In this document: one piece after another, positions 1 to 7,460 of the stretch | How positions within the stretch are numbered: the stretch's first letter is position 1 | How the letters are laid out: every line of letters begins with the position of its first letter | Source of the DNA: JBNLBT01 sp050303435 | Lineage (GTDB): Bacteria > Pseudomonadota > Gammaproteobacteria > Xanthomonadales > Marinicellaceae | DNA: 15,123 nucleotides | Reading direction: 5' to 3' | Assembly (NCBI GenBank): GCA_050303435.1 | Contig: JBNLBT010000080.1 | Location: forward strand, 1-15,123 | Translations under genes and position numbers: made by a program | Notes under the pieces: model-generated | Database searches by the model: none | What the model saw: the letters and a program-made list of their open reading frames with translations, nothing else | What the model was told of the DNA's origin: nothing

Positions 1-1088
1 TTCTGACAGAATGATGCCGGCCATCCAGATCCACAGGGTGCCCAGCACCGCCATCATCAAGCCGCGCACCAGTCCGACTTCCTGCACCGAAGTGACCGCC
101 ATCACGCCGAGCAGCAGGGCCGCGCCAATGACCGCAATGTACAGCAGTTTAATCGGCATTTCATCGCCGCTCATGGCGCTCTCTGTCTTGGATGAAGACT
201 GCATGGATTTGACCGCCGATTTGATCAACGGTAAGGCAAACATCACGCCCACCACCGCGCCGCCGATCAGCATGCCGATGCCGGTCGGTCGGAACAGCAT
301 CAAACGAAGCGCGTCCGGATCGGTGATTTCCACGCCGTTGGCGTCCAACGGAAACAGACCGGTCACATCCAGCATCGGTGCAATGAACCAGTAACACACA
401 AAGCCGCCGATGATGAAGGCCACCCCGCCGCGACCGGCAATAAAGCCACGCCGACGGTCATCAGCGACAGGTACCAGGCGCCGTTGAGGTATTCCGGCAG
501 GCCCAGTTGATCAAACAGATGCCAATCGTGCCAGCCGTTATATAAAGTCAACACGTGTACCAGGCCGGAGATCAGCATGGCACCGAGCAGCAGTTTGGCT
601 TTTTGCACACCGGCGCCGGGCGATTTCAGAATCGAGGCCACCGCCACACCGCCCGGATAGGTCAGGCGTTCAAAGTCAATCATCTGCTTGCGCAAAGGGA
701 TGATGAATGCGATGCCCAGAAAGGCCCCGGCGATGGCGCCAAAGGTCAGCACGTAGGGATTGAATTCAGTGGCGTAGCCAAGAATAAAAATCGCCGGCAC
801 CGAAAACATCATGCCCGATGAGGCGCCGTTGACCGCGCTGGCAACCGTTTGCGTCACGTTGTTTTCAATGATCGAGCGGCGCCGCAAAAGCCCGCGCAAA
901 ATACCAAAACCGAGAATCGCCGCCAACTCCGAGCCCTCGATGGAAAAGCCCAGTTTCAGCGAAGCGTAGCCAATGGAAATGGCCAGAATGATGCCGAGAA
1001 AATAGCCCACCACAATGGCGTGGGTGGTCAACTCCGGGTAGGCACCCCGGGTGATTGGACCGGCGGCATGTTGCGTGTCTTGTGCCAT
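1..1088 (-). CDS. OPT family oligopeptide transporter, N-terminal part, frameshifted, cut by window edge
   Basis: This is the first ~362 codons of an inner-membrane OPT-family transporter, a family that takes up oligopeptides or metal-chelate compounds; the substrate here is unknown. Reading from the ATG at 1088-1086, hydrophobic segments lie at about residues 24-46, 90-106, 112-131 and 164-182. Family-like motifs are IIENNVTQTVASAVNG (residues 73-88) and ERLTYPGGVAVASIL (140-154). The first frame drifts out of OPT sequence after residue 214 and stops at 363-365. The next frame continues with good OPT sequence (FIAGRGGVAFIIGGF, then WFIAPML and further membrane segments) and stays open to base 1. 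One missing C near 445-447 explains this. The start is backed by GAGGGAG four bases upstream. Bacterial members have roughly 600 or more residues, so the C-terminal part lies outside. Whether the frameshift is real or a read error cannot be decided here. Confidence 0.85.
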
Positions 1089-1177
1089 GTCACTCCCTCA
1101 AATTGAATGATTGTAATTGACCCCGTCCGCGGGCACTGACCGCCCTGTATGCGTGTCGGGAAATTGATTTGGCGGCC

Positions 1178-1206
1178 AGTATACCACAGCGCCGGGGCAA
1201 TGCCAG
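1178..1206 (-). promoter_or_regulatory. Sigma-70-type promoter candidate for the OPT transporter
   Basis: On the minus strand a -35-like CTGGCA (plus-strand 1201-1206) is followed after exactly 17 bases by a -10-like TATACT (plus-strand 1178-1183). It points at the transporter start at 1088, giving a leader of about 80 nt. The -10 matches five of six consensus bases and the -35 four of six. No other gene could use it in this orientation. Confidence 0.5.
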
Positions 1207-1246
1207 ACTGGCGCTTCAGGCGAGCGGAATGCGTGGCCCCATTCCA

Positions 1247-1255
1247 TGCTAGAAT
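1247..1255 (+). promoter_or_regulatory. Extended -10 promoter candidate for the kinase-sigma operon
   Basis: TGCTAGAAT is an extended -10 element (TG at 1247-1248, TAGAAT at 1250-1255) with no good -35 at the normal distance. Transcription would begin near 1262 and leave a leader of about 20 nt before the ATG at 1282. It lies back to back with the transporter promoter candidate, so both operons start from the same short intergenic region. Confidence 0.4.
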
Positions 1256-1281
1256 GCTCTTGAGCCCTGGCGATTGACTGC

Positions 1282-3750
1282 ATGAACGAATCGGACGACC
1301 TGGAAAATAAAATGCGCCGTTTGCTGACGGCGCTGGATCAAAGCGACGCCCTCACCGACGACGCCAGCACACCCGATGCCATTCCGGACGCCCTGTCCGA
1401 CGCGGTGCCCAACCTGTTCAATGCCATGTTTGCCCGCGACGACGATTTCGAGCTCAACATCGGCGACCATTACCACGCCTATAAACTGCTGAAGTTGCTG
1501 GCCGCCGGTGGCATGGGCAAGGTGTTTCTGGCCAAGCGCGACGACGGCCGCTATGAACACCACGTGGCACTGAAAATTCTCAACACGCCCTTCCCCAGCG
1601 AGCAACTGTTGAAACGCTTTTTGCGCGAATCGCAGATTCTGGCCGATCTCAAACACCCGTTCATCGTTTCAATCCTGGACGCCGGCGTGGATCGCTTCAA
1701 CCGGCCCTGGTTCGTCATCGACTACATCGACGGCGTGGACATCGTCAGCCACACACAACAGGCGGACGTCGGCCTGCAGGACAAAATCCGCCTTGTGCGC
1801 GACGTGTGCCAGGCGATCGGTTTTGCCCATTCACGCGGCATCATCCACCGCGACATCAAGCCGGCCAATGTGCTGGTGCGCTCGCAGGCAGAGCGCTCGG
1901 TGCCCTGCGTGCTGGATTTCGGTATTGCCCACAACAAACAAGACCCGTCGCTGACGCATCAGGGCGTGCCGATGGGCACACCCGCCTACATGGCACCGGA
2001 ACAGATTCGCGCCCACGACGTGAGCGAGCGCACCGATGTGTTTTCCCTCGGCGTGGTGCTGTACGAAGTGCTGACCGGCGTGCACCCGTTTCTCGCCGAT
2101 GGCGTGGAACAAACGCAGCGCAACATTCTGCACCTGGATCCGGCGCCTTTGAAAAACCACGACCGCACCTTGCCACAGGATTTGCAAACCGTGCTGAGCA
2201 AATGCCTGGCCAAAGCGCCGGAGGCGCGCTATCAGAACATCACCGAGCTGCAGCAGGACCTGGATCTGTGGCTCAAAGGCTACCCCGTGCGCGCACGCAA
2301 ACCTTCGCTGTGGTCGTTCATTCGTGCCGCCATGCGGCGCAACGTGTGGGCCAGCGTCGCGGTGCTGGGCGCCGCGTTCACGCTGATCGCCGGCGCCATT
2401 TATTACACCGGCAAACTGGCACAGGAACGCCGTCTGGCGGTGCAGGCCAACAACGCCGCCAACGCCTTGCAACAATTCATGCTGGAAGACCTGCAGGAAC
2501 AGCTGCAGGCCGTGGGGCGCACCGATGTGTTGAAAAATGTCGCACAGAACACCTTGCAATACCTGGAAAACCACCCCGGCAACGACGACACAGAAAACGC
2601 CTACAACCGCGCCAAAAGCTACCTCAATGTGGCCGATGTGCTGGAATCGGAAAAACAGCTCACGCAGGCCACTTCGGCGCTGCTGGCCGCCGAGGCCTTG
2701 CTGCAACGCATCCGCGCAAATGACCCGGAAAACGCGGCCTATCGGGCCACCGCGGTGATTGTGCAAACGCGCAAAGCCAGCCTGTTGCACACCCAGGGGC
2801 AACTGAAAGAAGCCGAACAGACGCTGCAACAGGCCGGGCAGGTGTTGCCGGACCCTGTGCCCAAGGCGATCGCGCCATTGCAGCGGGCGCTGTGGGAATG
2901 GCGCCATGTGTACAGTTGGAACCAGATGGAACAGGGCCACTACCCGCGCGCGGCAGAATTGCTGCAGCAGATGCTGGATCAATGCCAGCAACAGCTGCAG
3001 CTGAACGACGCCACCGAGTGGCGCAGGAAACTCTACCGCACACTGCAGACCGCGGCCTGGAATCACAGTGAAATGAAAGACCAGGAAGCCGCCATTGCGG
3101 CGTATCAACGCGGCATCCACATCGTCGATGCGCTGTTGCAGGATCAGCCCAATCACGCGCAGCTGCAAATACACAAGCAACTGATGCTCAATCAGCTGTC
3201 CTACGTGCAGCAATTGGCCGGGCGCAGCGAAGAGGCCAAGGGGGTCATTGCCGAGGCCATGGCGCTGGGCGAACTGCTGCATCTGAAATTGCCGGCCAAC
3301 AACGCGCTGTTGCGCGAACTGGCCTATTCGTACACCACCCAATCCGAAATCCTGATCAAAGCAGGAGAACTCACGGCGGCGCTGGAGTTGATTGCCAAAA
3401 GCACCGACATTTCCCGCCAGCTGGCGGCCCTGGAGCCGAACAACCAGTCGGCGCAGAATGATCTGGCCGTGGACCTCACCGGCATGGCCCTGGTGCACGC
3501 TGAACTGGGTCAGATTGATTCGGCCCGCCAGCGCCTGGATGAGGCGCGCGCTGTGATTGAACCGCTGGCACTGCAGACTGACGCCAGCCTGTACTATGTG
3601 CACAGCTACGCTCGCGCCATGGTGTTGCTGGGACAAAAAGACCGGGTTCAACCGCAGTTGCTGCAATTAAAAAATCACGGCGGCTGGGGCGAACGCGTGT
3701 ACAATTCACTGATGCAACAAGCCCCCCTGAGCGCAGGTGAACAACAGTGA
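1282..3750 (+). CDS. Membrane-anchored Ser/Thr protein kinase with TPR-like C-terminal region
   Basis: An 822-residue eukaryotic-type (Hanks) Ser/Thr kinase. The kinase domain spans about residues 65-335: glycine loop LAAGGMGKVF (73-82), ATP lysine K98 in VALKIL, C-helix glutamate E116, catalytic loop HRDIKPAN (H189-N196), DFG at 212-214 and APE at 238-240. All catalytic residues are present, so it should be active. Residues 1-60 are an acidic leader. A single hydrophobic span (about 355-375) follows basic residues, predicting a cytoplasmic kinase. The remaining ~440 residues are helical, glutamine- and alanine-rich and TPR-like, probably periplasmic and possibly sensory. The stop overlaps the sigma-factor start by 4 nt (GTGA), so the two are co-translated. 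The start at 1282 lacks a clear ribosome site; ATG 1312 (residue 11) is an alternative. By analogy with kinase-linked ECF43 systems, its likely substrate is the downstream sigma factor; this is inference. Confidence 0.93.
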   Translation: MNESDDLENKMRRLLTALDQSDALTDDASTPDAIPDALSDAVPNLFNAMFARDDDFELNIGDHYHAYKLLKLLAAGGMGKVFLAKRDDGRYEHHVALKILNTPFPSEQLLKRFLRESQILADLKHPFIVSILDAGVDRFNRPWFVIDYIDGVDIVSHTQQADVGLQDKIRLVRDVCQAIGFAHSRGIIHRDIKPANVLVRSQAERSVPCVLDFGIAHNKQDPSLTHQGVPMGTPAYMAPEQIRAHDVSERTDVFSLGVVLYEVLTGVHPFLADGVEQTQRNILHLDPAPLKNHDRTLPQDLQTVLSKCLAKAPEARYQNITELQQDLDLWLKGYPVRARKPSLWSFIRAAMRRNVWASVAVLGAAFTLIAGAIYYTGKLAQERRLAVQANNAANALQQFMLEDLQEQLQAVGRTDVLKNVAQNTLQYLENHPGNDDTENAYNRAKSYLNVADVLESEKQLTQATSALLAAEALLQRIRANDPENAAYRATAVIVQTRKASLLHTQGQLKEAEQTLQQAGQVLPDPVPKAIAPLQRALWEWRHVYSWNQMEQGHYPRAAELLQQMLDQCQQQLQLNDATEWRRKLYRTLQTAAWNHSEMKDQEAAIAAYQRGIHIVDALLQDQPNHAQLQIHKQLMLNQLSYVQQLAGRSEEAKGVIAEAMALGELLHLKLPANNALLRELAYSYTTQSEILIKAGELTAALELIAKSTDISRQLAALEPNNQSAQNDLAVDLTGMALVHAELGQIDSARQRLDEARAVIEPLALQTDASLYYVHSYARAMVLLGQKDRVQPQLLQLKNHGGWGERVYNSLMQQAPLSAGEQQ
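3735..3740 (+). promoter_or_regulatory. Ribosome binding site deciding the GTG start of the sigma factor
   Basis: AGGTGA lies six bases before the GTG at 3747, inside the last codons of the kinase gene. It supports a GTG start that overlaps the kinase stop and indicates translational coupling. Confidence 0.5.
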
Positions 3751-4334
3751 GTGCAAGCTCTGAACAACTGGATCTGACGCATTTATCGCAGCTGCTGGAG
3801 CACGCGCACCGCGGCGATGCCGAGGCGCAGGCCCAGCTGATGCCACTGGTGTTCAGCGAACTCAAGCGCATCGCCGCCACTCAACGGGCCCCGTTTCGCA
3901 ACAGCGAACACACTTTGAACACCACCGCCCTGGTCAATGAAGCCTGGCTGAAATTGCACGGCAAATCCTTGAACATTCGTGACAAACGGCATTTTTTCTC
4001 GGTCGCGGCCATGGCGATGAAACAGATTCTGCTGGATGAAGTGAAACGCAAAAGCACACACAAACGCGCACACAATCTGAAAGTCAGTCTGTCCGACAAC
4101 GCCACCACGAGCACCTTGGAACGCGAAGTGGAATGGTTTTATCAGCTGGATGAAATCCTAAATAAACTGAAGCGCATTTCACCGCGCCTGGCGGAAGTGT
4201 TTCATCTGAAATATTTTTGCGGCCTGACCCTGGATGAAATGGCCGAGTGCCTGGAATTGTCCAGTAAAACCGTCATGCGCGACTGGCTCAAAGCCAAACA
4301 CGTGGTGTCCGAATCAATGAAATGGGCGGAATGA
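3747..4334 (+). CDS. ECF-type RNA polymerase sigma factor, kinase-linked (ECF43-like / TIGR02999-like)
   Basis: A 195-residue sigma factor with region 2 at about residues 20-105 and region 4 at about 130-190. Region 2 carries TTALVNEAWLKLH (59-71) and FFSVAAMAMKQILLDEVKRK (83-102). Region 4 has the helix-turn-helix LTLDEMAECLELSSKTVMRDW (160-180; the family equivalent is GLTxxEtAexLgvSxrTVxRdW). It should direct core polymerase to its own promoters. No anti-sigma factor gene is adjacent; the partner is the Ser/Thr kinase, which it overlaps by 4 nt. Canonical ECF factors have DAED or similar acidic residues where this protein has NTTA (58-61). In the Vibrio parahaemolyticus EcfP/PpkT2 pair, threonine phosphorylation supplies that missing charge, so T59 or T60 is a likely phosphosite (inference). 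The ORF ends at TGA 4332-4334. Assignment to the ECF superfamily is firm; the subgroup is judged by eye. Confidence 0.9.
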   Translation: MSASSEQLDLTHLSQLLEHAHRGDAEAQAQLMPLVFSELKRIAATQRAPFRNSEHTLNTTALVNEAWLKLHGKSLNIRDKRHFFSVAAMAMKQILLDEVKRKSTHKRAHNLKVSLSDNATTSTLEREVEWFYQLDEILNKLKRISPRLAEVFHLKYFCGLTLDEMAECLELSSKTVMRDWLKAKHVVSESMKWAE

Positions 4335-4342
4335 GATCAAAC

Positions 4343-4354
4343 GACGTGCACGTC
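4343..4354. repeat. Perfect 12-bp palindrome after the sigma-factor gene
   Basis: GACGTGCACGTC is a perfect palindrome eight bases after the sigma-factor stop codon. It could be a protein-binding site or the base of a weak hairpin; no function can be assigned. Confidence 0.4.
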
Positions 4355-4425
4355 TGATGCGTCTGCTGTAAAAAAATAAGCCGCCACCGAATTCCTCCTC
4401 TTTGACTGGTGACGGCCCCAGGATC

Positions 4426-4463
4426 GCTGCGCCGGAACCGCCGGTGCGCGGTTCCGGTGCAGC
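4426..4463. terminator. Long stem-loop between convergent genes, possible bidirectional terminator
   Basis: Two 16-base arms (4426-4441 and 4448-4463) pair around a 6-base loop. Only position 4431/4458 is not Watson-Crick; it is a G:U wobble in the plus-strand RNA and a mismatch in the minus-strand RNA. It sits between the convergent ends of the sigma-factor gene (4334) and the beta-helix gene (4530). No T-run follows it on the plus strand. For minus-strand transcripts a run of seven U lies about 50 bases beyond the stem (plus-strand A-run 4370-4376), too far for a classical intrinsic terminator. The terminator role is therefore uncertain although the structure is strong. Confidence 0.45.
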
Positions 4464-4529
4464 CCCGGCAAGCGCTGCGAATCTAGACTTTCAGTGTCCA
4501 TGCTGTGTCCGCAGCGGTTCAAGCACCCC

Positions 4530-7460
4530 TCAATCGAAGTCCGATGCAAAGATTAAATCGTCGTCGGTGATGCCGCCGTTGTTGCCGTCGCTGCCGTCGT
4601 CGCTGTTGTCGGCCGTGTTCAAGTCAAAACCGTTCTGCGCAGAGATGGCCGCGCTGTTGTTGAACGCGCCGCTGGCCACAATTTGAGCCTGCACCGTGAT
4701 TTGACCGCTCTGGCCGATCTGCAGCGCCGCAATCTCGCACGGCATGGCGCTGCAACCGCCGCCACTGACCGAGGTGATGAGCAAGTTCTCGGGCAAGTCG
4801 TCGATTTGCACCAGCCCGGCCACATCCGGCCCGGCGTTGCTGTAATCAATCTGGTAGGTCAGCGTCTGCCCCACTGAATAGGGGCCCGCGGTCAACAGGG
4901 TTTTGCTGATCGACAGATCGCTGAGATTCATCGCCAGCAGAATCGGCATGATGACTTCATTGTCGCTTAAATCCGGGTCGGTCCAAAGGGTTTGCGTGCT
5001 GACGCGGAATTTCTGCGACACCGTGCCACCGTCAAAAATCTCAAAGCGGGCCGTAAAACTGCTGGTCTGGCCGTTGGCTATGGACGCCGGCGAACAGGGC
5101 ATGCTGACGCAGCCACCGCCACTGATGGAATCAAAAATCAGGTTGCTGGCCGGTCCGAAACTCAACAGATAGGCGCCGCTGTCGGCCGGGCCGTCGTTGT
5201 GCACCTGCAGATTGTACTCAAGGATTTGCCCGTGGTGGTGCGGCGGCGGTGTCAACAACGAAGCGGTGATGCTGAGGTCAGCAAAAAACTCCTGCGTTGC
5301 TCCGCCGTTGCCGCTGGCATCGGTGTTGTTCGAAGTGACCGGATCGTAACTCAACGGTTCAGCGGTCATCGACAGGTCAAACGCACCGGGGGCGGTGACG
5401 TGCCCTTGCACAGTCACTTGGGCGCTTTGTCCGGCGTTGATGGCGCTCAATACGCACTGATTGCCACTGCAGCCGGCGCCATTGAATTGCACGGACAGGT
5501 GCGTGCCAATGTACGGCAAAGCCACATCCAGCGCGCTGTCCGGGCCGTCGTTGCTGACGTTCAGGGTGTACTGCAGGTCCTGTCCGTTGTAATACGGCGG
5601 CGCGGTGTCGAGACTCAATGAAATCGACACATCGGCCACTTCAGGGCGGGTGTACTCATCTGCCCCGGCATCGTGCTCACCGGCCTGATTGGCCACCAGC
5701 GGGTGATCCCAGCCGCGCGGGGTGTAGTCCACGTCCCGGGCGGTGGCCTGTGGCACCGCGTCACTGCACATGTCCACCGCCACAGAATTCTCGCTCAGGT
5801 GCAGATCGCCGTTGCCGCGGTCGACCAGCTGCGGGTCCTGCAGCACCACCTGAAAACCGCTGTAGGAGCTGTTTTCATGCGCCACCAGGCAGGTGATATC
5901 CAGCGATCCAGACGGACCGGAATCGTGTTGCATGATCGGCAACACACCGGTTTCGTGCACAATCGAATTGCGCACCATGATGGGCACGCCGGCGAAGGTG
6001 GTGGCGCGAAACAAAGAGGTGCTCACTGGGTTGTCAACAATGGTGTTGTAGTTGAAGCGCACGGGCACATTGCCCCAAATGCTGAACAGGTGATCCGCGG
6101 CGAATCCGCTGCCGGCGGGGTTGCCGTTGTCGTACACTTCATTGCCTTCAAACAGCAGATCGGTGCCCTGGGTGAACAGCACTGCGTCGTCAACGGCGCG
6201 GTTGCCAAAGAGTGCGGTGTTGAGTATCTCAACTTCGCCGGCATTCGCCAGGGTGATCACGTGATCGCCACCGGCCGTCAGGCCGGCGTTGACGTTGTCC
6301 TGAATGCGGTTGCAGCGGTGCGCATCCCAGCACTCGGCGGACAACCGTTCAATGGACAGATCGGCCTGACTGCCGACGTAAAAGGCCGCTTCACCGGCCG
6401 CCTCGTTGTCGCGGATCATCACCGCATTGGCCTGCACGCGCGAACCATTGCCGCTCACATAAAACCCGCCACCGCTGCCATGGCCGCTGTCGTCGGCATC
6501 GGCCAGATTGCCGGTCAGATTGAGCGGCTCGGTGTTGTCGCCAAACTCACCAACAAACAAATGCCCGAACAGGGTCAAGTGCCCCCCGGCAGTGACGTAG
6601 GCCCCACCGCCGTGGCGGTTGGCCAGGTTGCCGGCGATGCCACGAAAGTCAAATAAACCGCCGGCGGTGCCGGAAAACATCACCGCATTGCACGTGCCGG
6701 TGACGTACAGGCCGCCGCCGTTGCCGTTGCTGATGACGCCGTCGGCCTGATTCAGGGTGACACCAGAAAAGCCATACATAAACACATCACCGCCGGCGCA
6801 GTACATGCCACCGCCGTTGCTGGCGGTGTTTTGCAGAATCAGGGTGTCCTTGAGCAACAGCACCGAATCCTCGTCGTCAAGAAACAGTCCGCCGCCCTGC
6901 ACCGCGTCGTTGTTGATCATCACCAGGTCCTCTGTGCTGATTTCAATGTCGTTGCCGTCCTCAACAAACAATCCGCCTTTGCCGTTTTCCAGCAGCAATT
7001 GACGCAAATACAACGACCGGTTGGTTTGCGACAGGGGGTTGTGCACGCGCATCACCGGCGCCGTGCCGGGGGCACCGGAAATGCTCACGCTCTGACCATC
7101 GGCGTTGCCCGCCGCGGCGTCCGTGCAATTGGCGTAACTGCCCACCAGGCGCAGGTCTTTGTGCCCGATGAGGAGATTCTCTGTGTACGTGGTGTTGCGC
7201 GCCAGACGGATTTCAACTTCCGGCCCATTCAGCACCACCGAATTCAGCGCCGTTTGAATCTGGCTGAAATCACAGGCGCCGTCACCGCCCACCGTGATCA
7301 CGGTGGCGCCCTCGGGCGTGCGGGTGCGCGCGCGCGCCTGCTGGTCCAGCTGCTGCCACTGCGCGAAGTCGCGCCCCGCCAAAGATTGGATGTTTTGCGT
7401 GTCGCCATTGGATGTTACCAGGGCACTGGCCAGCCAGGCGAATTGACTCAATTGAAGCAT
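4530..7460 (-). CDS. Large secreted or surface protein: beta-helix, choice-of-anchor-Q-like segment, three DUF11 repeats
   Basis: A 976-residue protein. Residues ~90-545 look like a right-handed parallel beta-helix, with repeating glycine-rich turns (GGGLFL 189-194, GGGMY 216-220, GGGLYV 248-253, GGGAYV 284-289, GGGFYV 330-335), as in polymorphic outer-membrane or pectate-lyase-like folds. A choice-of-anchor-Q-like segment follows, ending HDAGADE (596-602). Three DUF11 repeats, typical of surface proteins, start near 609, 727 and 847; each has a cysteine pair (C664/C669, C784/C789, C903/C908). The C terminus is an acidic Gly/Asn linker and IFASDFD. The N terminus has a short hydrophobic stretch (7-15) without basic residues, a poor Sec signal. 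ATG 7460 is the first usable start after an in-frame TAG and has AGAGGA just upstream. The substrate or ligand is unknown. It is convergent with the kinase-sigma operon and could be an output of it (speculation). Confidence 0.85.
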   Translation of the reverse strand: MLQLSQFAWLASALVTSNGDTQNIQSLAGRDFAQWQQLDQQARARTRTPEGATVITVGGDGACDFSQIQTALNSVVLNGPEVEIRLARNTTYTENLLIGHKDLRLVGSYANCTDAAAGNADGQSVSISGAPGTAPVMRVHNPLSQTNRSLYLRQLLLENGKGGLFVEDGNDIEISTEDLVMINNDAVQGGGLFLDDEDSVLLLKDTLILQNTASNGGGMYCAGGDVFMYGFSGVTLNQADGVISNGNGGGLYVTGTCNAVMFSGTAGGLFDFRGIAGNLANRHGGGAYVTAGGHLTLFGHLFVGEFGDNTEPLNLTGNLADADDSGHGSGGGFYVSGNGSRVQANAVMIRDNEAAGEAAFYVGSQADLSIERLSAECWDAHRCNRIQDNVNAGLTAGGDHVITLANAGEVEILNTALFGNRAVDDAVLFTQGTDLLFEGNEVYDNGNPAGSGFAADHLFSIWGNVPVRFNYNTIVDNPVSTSLFRATTFAGVPIMVRNSIVHETGVLPIMQHDSGPSGSLDITCLVAHENSSYSGFQVVLQDPQLVDRGNGDLHLSENSVAVDMCSDAVPQATARDVDYTPRGWDHPLVANQAGEHDAGADEYTRPEVADVSISLSLDTAPPYYNGQDLQYTLNVSNDGPDSALDVALPYIGTHLSVQFNGAGCSGNQCVLSAINAGQSAQVTVQGHVTAPGAFDLSMTAEPLSYDPVTSNNTDASGNGGATQEFFADLSITASLLTPPPHHHGQILEYNLQVHNDGPADSGAYLLSFGPASNLIFDSISGGGCVSMPCSPASIANGQTSSFTARFEIFDGGTVSQKFRVSTQTLWTDPDLSDNEVIMPILLAMNLSDLSISKTLLTAGPYSVGQTLTYQIDYSNAGPDVAGLVQIDDLPENLLITSVSGGGCSAMPCEIAALQIGQSGQITVQAQIVASGAFNNSAAISAQNGFDLNTADNSDDGSDGNNGGITDDDLIFASDFD

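Noticed and set aside
1806..2723. 305-codon plus-strand frame inside the kinase gene
   Set aside because: Overlaps the conserved kinase domain in another frame and is rich in Arg, Gly and Ala with no recognisable domain; a shadow.
1831..3666. Long minus-strand open frame (611 codons) antisense to the kinase
   Set aside because: It lies wholly opposite a kinase with intact catalytic motifs, is low-complexity (rich in Gln, His, Arg, Leu), resembles no family and is explained by GC-rich codon bias.
4337..4549. 70-codon minus-strand frame in the convergent gap, with GAGGAGGAATT nearby
   Set aside because: The purine-rich stretch is not placed before a start codon, the frame runs through the stem-loop, and the product is not recognisable.
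5673..6656. 327-codon plus-strand frame opposite the beta-helix gene
   Set aside because: Composition (His, Val, Gln, Arg rich) mirrors the complementary strand of the glycine-rich repeats; no start signal or family resemblance.
6440..6910. Repeating GC-rich DNA units that look like tandem repeats
   Set aside because: They encode the glycine-rich turns of the beta-helix and vary in sequence and spacing; a protein-level repeat, not a DNA repeat array or CRISPR.
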